64,000 bases of DNA from Psoroptes ovis (Eukaryota; Arthropoda; Arachnida; Sarcoptiformes; Psoroptidae). The first letter of the stretch is position 1. Each line of letters begins with the position of its first letter. Positions 50,851 to 63,147 of this stretch are shown here, in pieces. The position numbers and the translations under genes were made by a program. The notes beneath the pieces were generated by a model, which saw nothing but the letters and a program-made list of their open reading frames with translations, searched no databases and was not told the DNA's origin. The stretch spans positions 3,223,501 to 3,287,500 of the forward strand of contig PQWQ01000003.1 of NCBI GenBank assembly GCA_002943765.1, in the 5' to 3' direction.

Positions 50851-53800
50851 TCATGATGTAATCGTATTATCATTAGCATTCGTTATTGTTTGATTAACAT
50901 TTGCCGATGGCGATGTTGCTGTCGATGAACCACCACCACCACCACTGCCTACATGTATACGTGGTGAAAAACGTGATAATCTTGGTTCTAATGTTAATGA
51001 CATTTGATATAGCTCATCATCTTGTAAATGTCTTGATGTATCAAGGAGATAGTTTGTTACTTTTGGATTATGTTCCATTTTATATGGTGTTTGTTGAAAA
51101 TGTCTTATTTCACGTATAACATGTGCAATCTATTTGATTGTACCGAAAAATTCAACGAAAAAACCACATAATCATTAATATTAAGATGTCAAAATATGAG
51201 AAATAGAAATGTTAGAATAAACAGATAAATACCATTCTCATTTTTGAAAAATTTAATAAACCATCTTCGGTGAAATTCGGTGTACCTTCTTCGATAAATG
51301 ATAAATCGGTCAAATACATTCCCAAGTATGGTATACATGGTGGATCACACCGGTGTAATGCTTCACGCATATTACGAAAACGGCCATCAGTCGATACTAA
51401 TGTTTGTAATTTTTCTATTGTTTGTTTAGTCTTAAAAAAAATAAAAGAATTAAAATTCAATTCATTCAATTAAATTTCAAATTTCTATTTACAGTTTTGG
51501 CAACTTTTTCCCATGTACGTTTCAATCGATAAACACTGGAATTGGTGAATGCAGCACATATTTGCAGTACACCATTAAAATTATGAAAACATCGACATAT
51601 ATCGGCAACGGCTGCCCATTTTTCAATGATCGCAACACGTTTTTGTAATTCAGGTACTCTTAATATTTCCGATGCAACCAATCGGCTAATATCGTTGAAA
51701 TGTTTTGTCATCAACAAAATATGAAATGCTTTTTTGCTCTGTAAGCAAGAAAAATATTTAAATTTTTTTTGTTTCGTAAAATTTAAATAAAAATTTTTTT
51801 ACATACTTTGTCTTCTTTCATCCATGCTTGACCAAGAAATTCTTCGCTACGAATTCTTATGAATATATTATGATCTAAATATGTCATTATTTCGGCAATT
51901 TCTAATGCTGATAATGTTTCAATGTTATCGTGACTTGGATTCATTGGCGTTGCCAGTAATATGTCGAGATCAAGTTTTTCTTTAGCTTCCATTGTTTGTT
52001 TTGCAATCATTTGTTGTAATTGTACAGCTGCTTTATGTTCAGCTGGTAACAGATTGGTATTATGTACTAATTCTTCCAAAAATTCGGTGGTTATTTGTAA
52101 TAATTTTGGATCATTTTCAAAATCTTGTGAATGTTTACTGACCCAATGTCTCAGTACATTCAATACACGCATAGTAGCAGCCGTACTAATCATTGATTCA
52201 CGTTTAGCTCTTTGTACAATTCTTTCATTATTGGCTGCGATAGTTTGTGCATTTGGTTGTTGATTTCCACCACCAGCCACATTAATATTGATACCACTTG
52301 GATTGCCACCCTGATTGTTCGGTATCTTCAGATCGGGACCGGCTGCACTAGAAAATCTACTACTTCCACGTGATACAATCATTGGTTTCATCATTGGATC
52401 ATTTGGTTCTGGTGGATTACTTGATGCAGCTGTGGCTGCAGCAAAAGCTTTTTTTATGATTGAAAATTGATTAAAATTTTATTATTTGTTAATAATTTGA
52501 TTAAAAATAATAATTACCAGAAGCAGCCGAAGCAGTACTAGAACGACGTGATGTAGCACGTGATGATATGACAACAACACCAGCTTTACTTGACATTTGT
52601 GGTGATTCTGGATGCTGAAATGAACTTCTTGCCGTACTGATACTTGTATCCGTTTGAAATGATGATCGTGGTGTAACGGATGAGCTTGCAACACTTTCAC
52701 ATTCACTGCTACCTGATCCTCGTTTTGATCCAGCACCTCGTACACGTAAATAATTCATGCTGGTGGCAGATAATCTACCGGTCGGTGTTGAATGACTAAT
52801 ACTGCTTGAACGTGATTCCGAAACTTTTGATGTTGTTGTGGATTGAATTGTTTGTATGGTTTGAATTTTTGCTGTTGGTAAAACAAAATAAGAACCGACA
52901 CTTGATATGGGTGGTGCAGATGATGCTGGCTGATATGATGGTTGTGAATTTTGATTGTGAGGATTTTGTTTAAATTGCTGATATTGTTTTTGTGGTGTGC
53001 CAGGCATCGATGGCGTTGATGGAGGTGTACCTTCATTTGATTGTTCATTCGATACAGTGTTTTGTGCTAATTTTTGCCGAATTTCATTATTATCTTCATC
53101 ATTCTCTTCTGGTATTGCTTCATAATCTTGTGAATTATGTTCATTCATTGAATTTTGTGTCGGTAAACCTTGTGGTGATGTTTTTTGTACTGGACTAGGT
53201 TTCGGTGAACATGTGTGCGAATCGGTGCCAACTAATGTTGCAGAACTAGTTGCCGAACTCAATGGAGATGCTGGATAACTATGTTCAGTTAATGTATCAC
53301 AAGATTGTGAATGCGGTGATAATACTTGATCCATATTATGAACTGTATTATTGGCATTTGTTGATATTTGTAAATGTTGAGACTTACGCTGCATCGTTGA
53401 TGTTTGTTGTTTCTGTTGTTTTGATTGATCATTTAATTCGATTGGACTTGGCGATCGATCATCATCGTTGCTGCTATTTGATGAATCTTTCTCAGTTGCC
53501 TTTCATTGAAATAGGAGATTAATGAAAGATTTAAATTAATGGAATTGCCTGAAAAAATATGAAAAAGAATACAAACCATCATTTCTTTCGAACATTTTTG
53601 AATATAACTCGGAATTTCTGGACTAGGCGGTGGTGGTACTGGTACAGCGATCGGATCAGTAATTGCCGGAGCCAACATTGGTTCACCCGCTGGTAATTGA
53701 AATTGTTGATTTGTTGATGATGTTGTTGATGAAAAATTATTATTATTATTGTTGTTGGCACCATCAATATTTGATGATGTTGTTGATGATATACTGCCAT

Positions 53801-54811
53801 GTGCTAATCGATTATTCATTCGTTTGAGATAACGTTCTCGCGCTTGCTCTTCTTCGACTATAGTTCATTTTTTCGTGAAATGAAAATGTTAGATTATGAT
53901 TATGAATAAATGAATGAATAATGCTTACATTTACGATAACTCAAACGCCAATGTTGATTATTCCTGATTGTATTCGATGAAAACATTTGCTGTACTTGCA
54001 CCAATTGTTGTCCTACATTTGTTTCCGATGCTGAAACAACTGTTTCTGGCCTTTCAAGATCATTTAAATCTGATAATACTGAACTATTACTGACACGTCT
54101 AGAATAATCATAATCGATTGTAGTCGATAAATAATCATTTGCAGTCATAACATTAACCGTTGATGATACATTAAAATTTGTCGTAACATTTTGATTAAAT
54201 GATTGATTAGTAGCTGTTGTTGATGATGTCGCAGCAGCTGATGCTGTTGATGATGTATTGAGTAAATTTGTATGATGTAATGGTGATTGACCAGAATGTA
54301 AATGTGTTGGATCAATTTTATTATTATTACCACCACCGTTTGTTTGTTGTTTGTTATCACCATCTTCTAATGAACCAGATGAATCATGTAGCGATGCATT
54401 CATTGCTGTTAAATCAGGATTATAATGTACACGTTTCAATGCTTCAATAACGGTAATACTATCAGTAAATACACGATATGTCAATAAAAATGTATTTAAA
54501 AAATCGATCGATAAAAATCTTAAATCTGTTAATCGTTCAAATAACCGTTCTGGACTTGCATATCGAATCTGTGGTAATTTACAAGAATTTAATGTACGAC
54601 TAAATCTAATATCAACATCATCTTTGAATAAACGTGGATCGTTTCTTCAAAATTGAAAATAAGAAAAAATATATTAATAATTAAAAATAAGTAAATACAA
54701 TTCCAAATAAAAAAATATCATTGATTACCTAATGGAATGTGGCATTGTAATTGATGATGAATCATTCAATGTACCATGAAATAAATCATTGAAATGTACA
54801 TTATCGATACA
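50851..54811 (-). CDS. RASGRF: RasGRF-type Ras guanine nucleotide exchange factor (REM + CDC25 part)
   Basis: Minus-strand exons 54811-54729, 54644-53929, 53857-53577, 53499-52518, 52447-51807, 51738-51493, 51430-51233 and 51129-50851 all join in phase, giving 1141 residues. The first exon (CIDNVHFNDL...) and the second (DVDIRFSRTLNSCKLPQIRYAS, then LTDLRFLSIDFLNTFL) match the Ras exchange motif region of animal RasGRF1/2 almost word for word. A long Ser/Pro/Gln-rich linker follows. The CDC25 domain (about 775-1110) shows RVLNVLRHWVSKH, ALEIAEIMTYLDH, EKWAAVADICRCFHNFNGVL, PYLGMYLTDLSFIEEGTPNF and NFSKMRM. It loads GTP on Ras and, in the family, couples calcium or neuronal signals to MAPK. 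The N-terminal PH-IQ-DH-PH part of the family is not visible; see the exon at 60081-61277. Confidence 0.93.
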
Positions 54812-54948
54812 CTAAAAATTAATTAATGAAACAAAAATAGAAAAAAAATAACGTTAAAATATGGCTTTGCAAGCAAATTTGAAGCAAAAATAAAAAATTA
54901 AATTGAATTCAATTGATATTCAATAGAAAACCAAATAAATCAAAGATT

Positions 54949-54961
54949 ATTTCATCGAAAT
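54949..54961. repeat. LINE target-site duplication, 5' copy
   Basis: ATTTCATCGAAAT, identical to 59752-59764; marks the exact 5' end of the element. Confidence 0.9.
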
Positions 54962-55081
54962 AGTCGTGTGAACAACAACAAAATTTAAATTTAATTTTTT
55001 TTTCTTTAATTTTTTTTTTCTTAATTATATTATTAAAATTAATTGTTTATGATAATCGTTGAATTTGGAGATATTGATAAA

Positions 55082-56124
55082 ATGACAACCGATTTTCAAA
55101 AAAAAAATGTTTATTAGCCCGAGAATGGGTTGAATTTCTTGATAAATTAACAAATTTGCATGGCAATACTGGTATTTCAAATTATCGTAAAGATTTGGCT
55201 AATTGTGCAACGTTTATCAATGAATTGGTATTTTCAGCTAAAGCTGAAATTGAATTGATGAAACAAGACAAATGTAAAGCTAGCCCATCTGAATCTTACG
55301 CACAAATTGCAAACAATATTATTGATAAATCTAAAACAGATAAGAAAGCAGAACATTTTTGTATTATTGAACCAGATGAAAATAATCATATCGTTGATTC
55401 CAACCAAACAATTTCTTGCTTAAAAGCTATTGTATCGAATAAAAAACTTGCAGAATGTGGAATCAAAGTTAAAAAACCTATTCCAATTAGAAATAAAAAA
55501 GCTATTATCAAATGTGAATCAAAAACTGATTGTTTAAATCTTACAAAATTGATTAATGAGTCAAAGTGTGGTATTAAGGCAAAAACACCAGAAAAGAAAA
55601 ATCCTCGCATTCAAATTCTTGGTATTGAGAAAGATATTGTTGATTCTGATATTGTAAATTTTATTGCTGCGCAAAATGATGAGATAAAGGAATTGTTGAA
55701 TCGTGAAGATCAAGGCATGAAATTAGTTTTCTCTAAAGCTGATCGTGTTGGAACAAAATTTGTTATTCTAGAAGTTTCGCCGCAATTGTGGCAATTATGT
55801 ACCAAACTTGGAAGAATTTTCATTGGTTATAATTGTTGTGTTGTCAAAAATAAAATATCGATCAGGCATTGTAATAAATGTTTAAGATTCGGTCATATTG
55901 AAAGATTTTGTTCAAATCAACCAGTTTGTGTCAAGTGCTTTCTTAATCATCCTACAAATCAATGTGATAAAACTAATATCAAATCATCTTGTTATAATTG
56001 CACATGGTGGAATAATAATAAACAAAAACAAGTCAACGTTGAACATTCTACTTTTGATAGAAAATGCCCACAATATATTGCTACCGTAGAAAAATCATCA
56101 AAATACATTGACTATGGATATTAA
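55082..56124 (+). pseudogene. LINE ORF1 (gag-like nucleic-acid-binding protein), frameshifted near its start
   Basis: The frame is continuous from about 55099 to the stop at 56124 and encodes about 340 residues. Near the C-terminus are zinc-knuckle repeats (CNKCLRFGHIERFC, CVKCFLNHPTNQC, and a third C..C..H..C), as in arthropod non-LTR gag proteins that coat the RNA for transposition. The best start ATG, at 55082, lies in another frame; the frames would meet if the 10-base A run at 55098-55107 had one more base. Without that, the first ATG in frame is well inside. The 3' end overlaps the start region of ORF2 by 17 bases. Confidence 0.8.
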
Positions 56125-59100
56125 TGAATCAGTCAGGAAAATTTCATTAAAGGTATTACAGCAGAATGTTCAGCGTAGTGTTGCATCTTCACAAAATTTA
56201 ATTTTGAATGCCAATACTGTCCAATCAACAATTTTTTGTATTCAAGAGCCAAATTATTCAGATGGTAAAGTTAATGGTTTTGATGGTTACAATGTTGTTC
56301 ATCATTTGATATCACCAAAAAGTGCAATTATTTATAAAAATATTGATTTAATTGTTCTACGAAAGTATTTATCATCTAACTGTGTTTGCGTAATGATAAA
56401 TTGTTCTATTCCAATTATACTTTGTTCTGTTTATTTCTCATTCAATGATGGTAATGATCAGTTTACTCAAGATTTATCAGTATTAGAAAATATTATAAAT
56501 GATTATATAACATATCCTATTGTTATATCAGGAGATTTTAATGCTCATCATATGGTATGGGGCAGTGAATATAACAATTATCGTGGTGAACTTGTCATAG
56601 ATTTGATAACCAGAAATAATATGATTATAATGAATGATGGAGCACCAACGTTTATTAATTTACGAAATCAAATTAGTCATATTGATTTGACATGTGTAAA
56701 TAATATTGCCAATTCAATAACTAAGAATTGGGCAGTTTTGAATCTTGAATCAGCATCTGATCATCGATTGATTTCATTTGATCTCACGACAACTGCGATA
56801 TTTTCACCTGAATCAATAACACGAATATTTGTTACAAAAAATATAAATTGGTCTCAATTCATTAATAATATCAAAAAAATGGATCCCTTCTATTAAAAGA
56901 AAAATTGAATGTTCTTTTGATATTGTTCAAATGGATAATACAATAACATGCTTGATGAATAATTTGAAAGAGTCATGTAAAAAATTTTTGCCAAGAATAA
57001 CAACTAAATCTCATTCATTTATGCCACTTGAATTAAGAAATTTGCATAAGATTTTAAACAATTTACGACGACGATTCCAGCGACAAAAATGTCAAAATGC
57101 ACGAGATGCTTGGCATGTACGATATATTGAATGTTTGAAACAATATAAATTCAAACTACTAGAATATAGAAAGAAAATGTGTCGTGAATTTTTCACTAAG
57201 CAAAATGGCAATACTATCTGGAAACAAGTTTATAAATATTGTAAACCTTCATCATTAAATAAAGAATTGACCACAATAGTTGATGATTCTGGCCAATGGA
57301 CAACTAATGTACGTGAAACAGCTGACTTATTATTGAATAAATTTTTCCCAGAATCTACTGATATTTCATCAGATGAAGAAATTGAAAATTGTGATTCATT
57401 TGAAATTGTCAACGATCCTCCTTTCACCTTGAATGAAGTTGATCATGCTATTAATTCTGAATCTGATTCAAAAGCACCTGGAGAAGATGGTATTTCAGCA
57501 AATATTATTAAGACAGTTCATAAAACATTTCCAGATTTATTTGCTGGTATTTTTAATCAATGCTTTAATCTTGGACTTTTTCCAACTTGTTGGAAAGTAT
57601 CAATAGTAAAAATTATACCGAAATCATCAAGTGTTAACAATTATAAAAATTATCGGCCCATTTCTCTTTTAGCAGTTCTTGGGAAAATTTATGAATCTCT
57701 TTTGACCAAAAGATTAGCTCATTTTATTTATTCACATAAATTATTGTCTTCATCACAATTTGGTTTTGTTCCACAAAAATCTTCTGTTGATGCATTGATG
57801 TGTATAGTTGAAAAAATGAAATGTACATTAAATGAAAAAAGATTTGGCATATTTGTTTCTTTGGACATATCAGCAGCTTTTGATTCTGTTTGTTTCCATC
57901 TGATCAGGAAGAAACTAAGAAAAATTAATATTCCATTCAATTTATATAATTCATTTGCTGATTATTTGAAAAATCGTAGGGCTAAACTACCTATTCAAAA
58001 TTATTGTGCAAGCAAATCTTTGACCCGTGGCTGTCCACAAGGAGGCAAGTCATCTCCATTACTATGGAATGTATTTGTCAATGATATTTTCGATATATTT
58101 TTGCCTAATGGTTGTCATCTTCAAGCATTTGCTGATGATTTCATTTTGTATTGTGATCATCGTGATTTGGAAATTTGTGCTGCTCGTATATCTATCGCAT
58201 TAAATATGATAAACACATGGGCAATAGAAAATTGTCTTTCATTCAATCAATCAAAGACGATTGCAATGTTGGTGACTCGTCGTCGTAAAGTCGTAATGCC
58301 TAATATTTACTTCAAAAACTCGTTGATTCCATTTGTAAAGAAATTAAAATATCTAGGGGTAGTTTTGGATTCAAAACTTGCTTGGAATGATCACATGAAA
58401 TATATCAAATCAAAAGCATTTTCTATTTATAATTTATTGAAGAAAAAGTTTGGCTCTAATTGGGGGTTGAATTATGAAATTTTACGTTTAATTTATTTGA
58501 ATGCAATCGAACCAATACTTACGTATGCATGCCCGGTTTGGCATTATTCAATGGAGAAAAATATTTGCAAATCTGTTCTCATGTTTACACAAAGAACTTT
58601 TGTTCTTTCGATGATTAAAGGATATCGTACGATTTCTACGCAAGCTGCATTGGTAATTGCGAATATTGTTCCGATTAATATTAGAATCACTTATCTATCA
58701 AACTTATATCGGATCAAGCATTCGCTTTATGTACAGAATACATCTGATTATTCATTTCAACTGCCAATATCATGTGATGAATATTTTCATCCATCAACAG
58801 ATTTCAATTACATTGTTGATAATTGTGATTTAGATCATGATTTTCATATTTATACGGATGGTTCGAAAATCAATGGGCATGTTGGATGTGCTGCTGTTAT
58901 ATTCTTACCGAATTCAAATAATGTTGTTGATATATTAAAATTTCGGTTAAATGATTATTGTTCAGTATATCAAGCCGAACTTTTCGCCATATGGAAGGCG
59001 TTGGAATGGATAAAAATGAAAAATTGTTCTGCTAAAATATTCACCGATTCTTATTCTTCACTTTCATCATGCTGTTCATCACTTAAAAATGATTACTTGG

Positions 59101-59649
59101 TCCATAAAATTCAAACGTACTTGATGACTGTACATACATGTATGTCATGGGTGCCATCACACTCAGGCATCAAAAATAATGAATTGGCTGATCATTATGC
59201 AAAAGAATCAACCTCAGTCGCGGAGGTCTCATATGACAATTGTTCGCTATCATTGGCTAGGTCTGTCTTGAGTAACATTGCGTATTTTGAATGGGATAGC
59301 GAATGGAGATTGTCTGCTGTTGGTTCTACCACCAGGCAATTCTTTCCATCCGTCTATGACCGTTTGAATAGCAACCTTGCGCCTTGCCATGTTCTCACTC
59401 AATTTTTGAGTGGGCATGGCAGGTTCAAGGGTTACTTGAGCAGATTTGCCCTTGGTGATGCGAGGTGTTTCTGTGGACATCCATGGCAAGATGGTATTCA
59501 TCTTGTTATGGATTGTCCACGATTCATCAAAGAAAGAAACTCGTTGGAGACAACAATACAACGACATTTGTCAACAAGTGTCGTTGAGGTTGTCTCCAAC
59601 GATTTCTCTTTGCAATTGCTTACGGGACTTCTGCGGCTGATATATAGAA

Positions 59650-59657
<8 letters not shown>
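56108..59657 (+). pseudogene. LINE ORF2: endonuclease, reverse transcriptase, RNase H, with one frameshift
   Basis: 56108-56896 encodes an APE-type endonuclease: LQQNVQRS, IQEPN, the catalytic SGDFNAHH, SHIDLT and SDHRLISF are all visible. 56931-59657 (open from about 56880) encodes the reverse transcriptase with YRPISLL, SLDISAAFDSV, GCPQGGKSSPLLW and the catalytic FADD, then RNase H (YTDGSK, E in YQAELFA, TDSYSS, HSGIKNNELAD) and a C-terminal CFCG...H...C finger. The two parts overlap out of frame at a 7-base A run (about 56873-56880); a one-base change there separates them. Apart from that no stop interrupts about 1,170 codons, so the copy is young. Confidence 0.88.
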
Positions 59658-59686
<29 letters not shown>

Positions 59687-59691
59687 AAACA

Positions 59692-59714
59692 CCTTTATAC
59701 CGAAGGAATAAAGG
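59692..59714 (+). other. LINE 3'-end stem-loop
   Basis: CCTTTAT (59692-59698) pairs with ATAAAGG (59708-59714), between an internal run of 29 A and the terminal A tail. A 3' hairpin is used for template recognition by reverse transcriptase in several stringent LINE families; that role here is inference. Confidence 0.4.
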
Positions 59715-59751
59715 TTTAAGAAAGTGTCAATAAAAAAAAAAAAAAAAAAAA

Positions 59752-59764
59752 ATTTCATCGAAAT
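59752..59764. repeat. LINE target-site duplication, 3' copy
   Basis: ATTTCATCGAAAT right after the A tail; identical to 54949-54961. The first A may belong to the tail. Confidence 0.9.
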
Positions 59765-60080
59765 TTTGATTTTTTCTCTCTCATTGAATCTAAAAATAGA
59801 ATTAACAATAACATTGACCATACAAATTATTATGAAAATTACGAAACAATGGTTAAAAATAATGATAACAATTGAGATATTTATAGTAAAACACATGATT
59901 TATACCAAAATAGATCAAATATATTAATATTTTGGCCAAACATTGTACAATTTGATAGGGTGTTGTACAATTTTATCGAAAAAACAAACACATGAATTAT
60001 CAAGAATTCACGAATAAATGAATTGATAAATTTGAATGAATGAATCAAATTTAAATGAAAGAAAAAAAATGAATTGAAAC

Positions 60081-61277
60081 CTTATTATTATCGCCTTCTT
60101 CATAAACAATATCGCTCGGTATCGCTGCTATTATTTCCATTGCATTACATTTTCGTAATTTTCCAATCGTTGTTTTATTTTTTGTACCGAAATTTATTTG
60201 TTTTGTATGATGTTTTGATTGTTTATTGATTGATGATTGTTGTTGTTGTTGTTGATGTTTACCATGATTATTACTGTTATTATTATCATTATGATTTTTA
60301 TTTGATTTTTGTTCATTAAAACAATGATTATCATCTAATGATTTATGATTTTTTTGTTGCTGTTGTTGTTGATTTTCAATCTGTATCAATAATCTTTGAT
60401 GTTCATCTGAATGTTGTCGTATTAGCGGTGATTTTTTTGATGATGAAGATGTCGATGATGATGATGTTAAAAATTTTGTTTTTACAGTTTTAGGCTTATG
60501 CAATATTTCATTATTATTATTTGAAGGCACATTTATATTATTATTATTATTATTGTTTGAATTAATTATTTTACTTAAATTTTGAACTGATTCATTGATT
60601 GTTGATGATATTGGACATGATCCAATTGCTTTGGTATCGTTTTCATTTTTATTCTGCTGCTGGTGTTGTGAATCTTCTTTTGATTTAGTTTTATTTTTGG
60701 TAAATTTAAATCTTGATTGTAACTTTGGTGATAATGGTGATTTGATCACATTTGTATTGTTTGTTGAATTTGTTGATGATGTTGAAGCTAATAATTTATC
60801 ATTATTATCGACATCTAATAGATTCGTAGAGCCAAACGATGATGCTGATGATGATACGTCAGTTTCATTATTATTATTTGGTATGTCTAAGCTGTTATTA
60901 CTTTCAGAATTTTGTTGTTGCTGCTGTTGCTGTTTATCACTGACAACATGTGATGACACATAACCGATACTTGATTGAAAACTTCGATTGATTGCACGCC
61001 CGTAACTTCGTATTAATGCTGCACTTCTTTGATGATAAGATTGACCAACAACACTGCCAGTAGTATTTGATTCTTGATTATTATTATTATTATTAGCAGC
61101 AAAATTTGTAGGTGGTGTAGGTGATGATGCTGATTTGAAAAGACCAGAAACTGATGATGATTTTCGACTCGATGTTGCCGATGTTGATGTTTTCGTTTCA
61201 ATATTCGATGATGATGGTGATGATGAATTACAAGTACTACTTGCTGAATGTGTCTTAAAACGTCTCATAATAACCAT
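60081..61277 (-). CDS. Probable 5' coding exon of the RasGRF gene, 399 codons
   Basis: ATG at 61277 (MVIMRRFKTHSASS) opens a long Ser-, Asn- and Gln-rich frame that ends in a phase-0 splice donor (AAG then GTTTCA at 60080-60079). The next minus-strand exon downstream, at 54811, starts in phase 0, so direct joining keeps frame and would give a 1540-residue protein. Ordered-looking parts are few: RSAALIRSYGRAINRSFQSS and the last stretch LRKCNAMEIIAAIPSDIVYEEGD. There is no PH, IQ or DH domain. It may be the sole N-terminus, an alternative promoter exon of a longer RasGRF gene reaching beyond the window, or the first exon of a different gene. The intron (60080-54812) holds a retrotransposon. 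Confidence 0.55.
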
Positions 61278-62076
61278 TTGTTTATTTTTGTATTGTTATT
61301 ATCATTTAAATCTTTGAATTATTGATTTTAAATCATGAATCATTAATGATAAATGGATTGATAACATTTGAACTTTATAGATAATTAATTGAAAAAATCT
61401 CAAATCATATCGATGAATAATCAATTTATTAAAATAATTAATTAAAAATTGCGATAATTAATTCCATTTTTAACCATAATTTTCATCATCATTATCATAA
61501 TAATTATTATCAAAAATTGTTTGATTAATTCATTAAAACACACACAAACACACGCTAACACACATATATAACACAAACTTTATATATGTTTATTGAAAAT
61601 AAATAATAATAATAATAATCATAAAAAAATTATAACAAACAAACAAACATAAAAACACATATAATCAAAAACTTATATGAAAGAATTTGTTATTTTGTAT
61701 GGCAATCGATTGAATAATAATAATAATAATAACAGCAATAATTCAATGAGAATAAATATAAAAAATGGTTGAATATATCTCAAAAATTCTTTCAATTCCT
61801 TCACTCTTTTCAATATTATATTCATTATTTTGTAATAAATTTTCATGTTCATTTGCTTGTGTTCTTTGTATTATATTATTCTTCTTCGTGTATATGTTTT
61901 TAATATATCAAAGAATTTCAAATGAAATACATTTCATATATAAACATGAACTGTAAATCGGTTGATATATACTCGAATATGATCCAAAAAAAAACGAACA
62001 CGAACAAGACCGAAGCAGTGTTCCAGAATGGAAATCAAACCAGAGATCCAACAGAGCTAACCACCAGACATCGAAG

Positions 62077-62110
62077 GCAGCAGCAGCAGCAGCTGCTGCT
62101 GCAGCAACAG
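62077..62110. repeat. CAG/CTG triplet palindrome
   Basis: A CAG run turns into a CTG run; 62083-62102 is a perfect 20-bp palindrome centred on AGCT. It can fold into a hairpin or cruciform. It lies about 800 bases upstream of the RasGRF 5' exon start. Confidence 0.7.
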
Positions 62111-63067
62111 TAATGCAACAATAGAAACAGCCATCATCACCACCACCGCCACCACCTCCATCAACATCATAACCGTCGCCGTTGTCGTCATCATTATCGA
62201 CAATAGAGACTCTTAATGATGATTGAAAAATATGAAGAACTTTCAGAGAAAAAATATGAAAAAATCAAATCCAAAAGATCCATTGAACAATGGTGAAAAA
62301 CACCAAGGAAATACGCATATGCAATGAATTGAATCAAATGATTCGTATCAAATTGAATGAATGAATGAATGAAATTTGATGAATTAAAAAACCTGGACAA
62401 CCAGCCGAAAACATAACGAAAAAAAAAGTTCAAGAATTTCAATTAAAGAACCCATTTTTTTTCTAAATCACTTTTTGGTTCTCGAAAAATTTTAAAAAAT
62501 TTAAAAAGCCTTTGCCTACGAATTTCGATTGGGACCGAATTGTTCCGTTTACTTCACCCAGAATCCACTCAACAAATACAAAATAAACATCGACTGACAG
62601 GTCTAAATCTGTTTATTAAATCAAATTTTCATTTTTTGAGCAAAGAAATGTTTGGAAATTATTCAGTTTTTTATTTATTTATTTGTCTGTTTATTGATTT
62701 ATCTCATCGATTCAATCATTTATATTTGCTTGATTTTCCATTGTATAAATTGAATTGAATAAAAAAAACAAATTAAAAGTTTCGAAAAATTTCAAAGTTC
62801 AATTCAAAACACAAACATAGAAAGATTTGATTCAAAGATATTTGAATTGAAATGATAATTCAATGAATAAACGAATATAAAAATTGCAAACAAACAAATA
62901 AACAAAATAACAAATAAACTTTTGTCAATGCAAAACAATTATAAATAAATACATTTTCAAGAATTGAAATAAGCAAAAGAAAAAAATGTATTTTTTCTAA
63001 GGTTTCAAAAATAAAATTAAAAAAGTTTTCTTCACTGCAATTAATCAATAAACAATCATTGTTTGTG

Positions 63068-63147
63068 TGTGATTGTACGAAAAGTTTTCTCCATAATCGA
63101 TGCGAATGGATGCCGGAAAACCGACAAAAACTTTTCGGACAACCCAA
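63068..63147. mobile_element. Tiny mariner-like inverted-repeat element (about 80 bp)
   Basis: The right end, read inward on the minus strand, begins TTGGGTTGTCCGAAAAGTTTT directly next to a TA at 63148-63149, as mariner termini do. The left arm TGTACGAAAAGTTTT (63074 on) matches the corresponding 15 bases with one change; its outermost six bases have diverged, so the left border is approximate. No coding capacity. Confidence 0.5.

Larger units (their letters stand above)
54962..59751 (+). mobile_element. Full-length non-LTR retrotransposon (LINE), I/LOA-like
   Basis: About 4.8 kb, bounded by a perfect 13-bp target duplication (ATTTCATCGAAAT at 54949-54961 and 59752-59764). It has a 5' leader of about 120 bases, an ORF1 with three zinc knuckles, an ORF2 with endonuclease, reverse transcriptase, RNase H and a C-terminal CCHC, a 3' stem-loop and an A tail. 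RNase H after RT points to the I/LOA group rather than plain Jockey or RTE; the exact clade needs a tree. It lies antisense in a RasGRF intron. ORF1 and ORF2 each appear broken once by a one-base shift in an A run, so this copy may be inactive, or the assembly may be wrong there. Confidence 0.93.

Noticed and set aside
52482..54450. His/Val-rich ORFs on both strands over the RasGRF linker exons
   Set aside because: Alternative frames of low-complexity coding exons; the RasGRF frame joins in phase throughout.
56873..56896. Programmed frameshift in LINE ORF2
   Set aside because: The A run is slippery-looking, but the needed shift is +1 and no downstream structure or family precedent is visible; a simple one-base indel is more likely.
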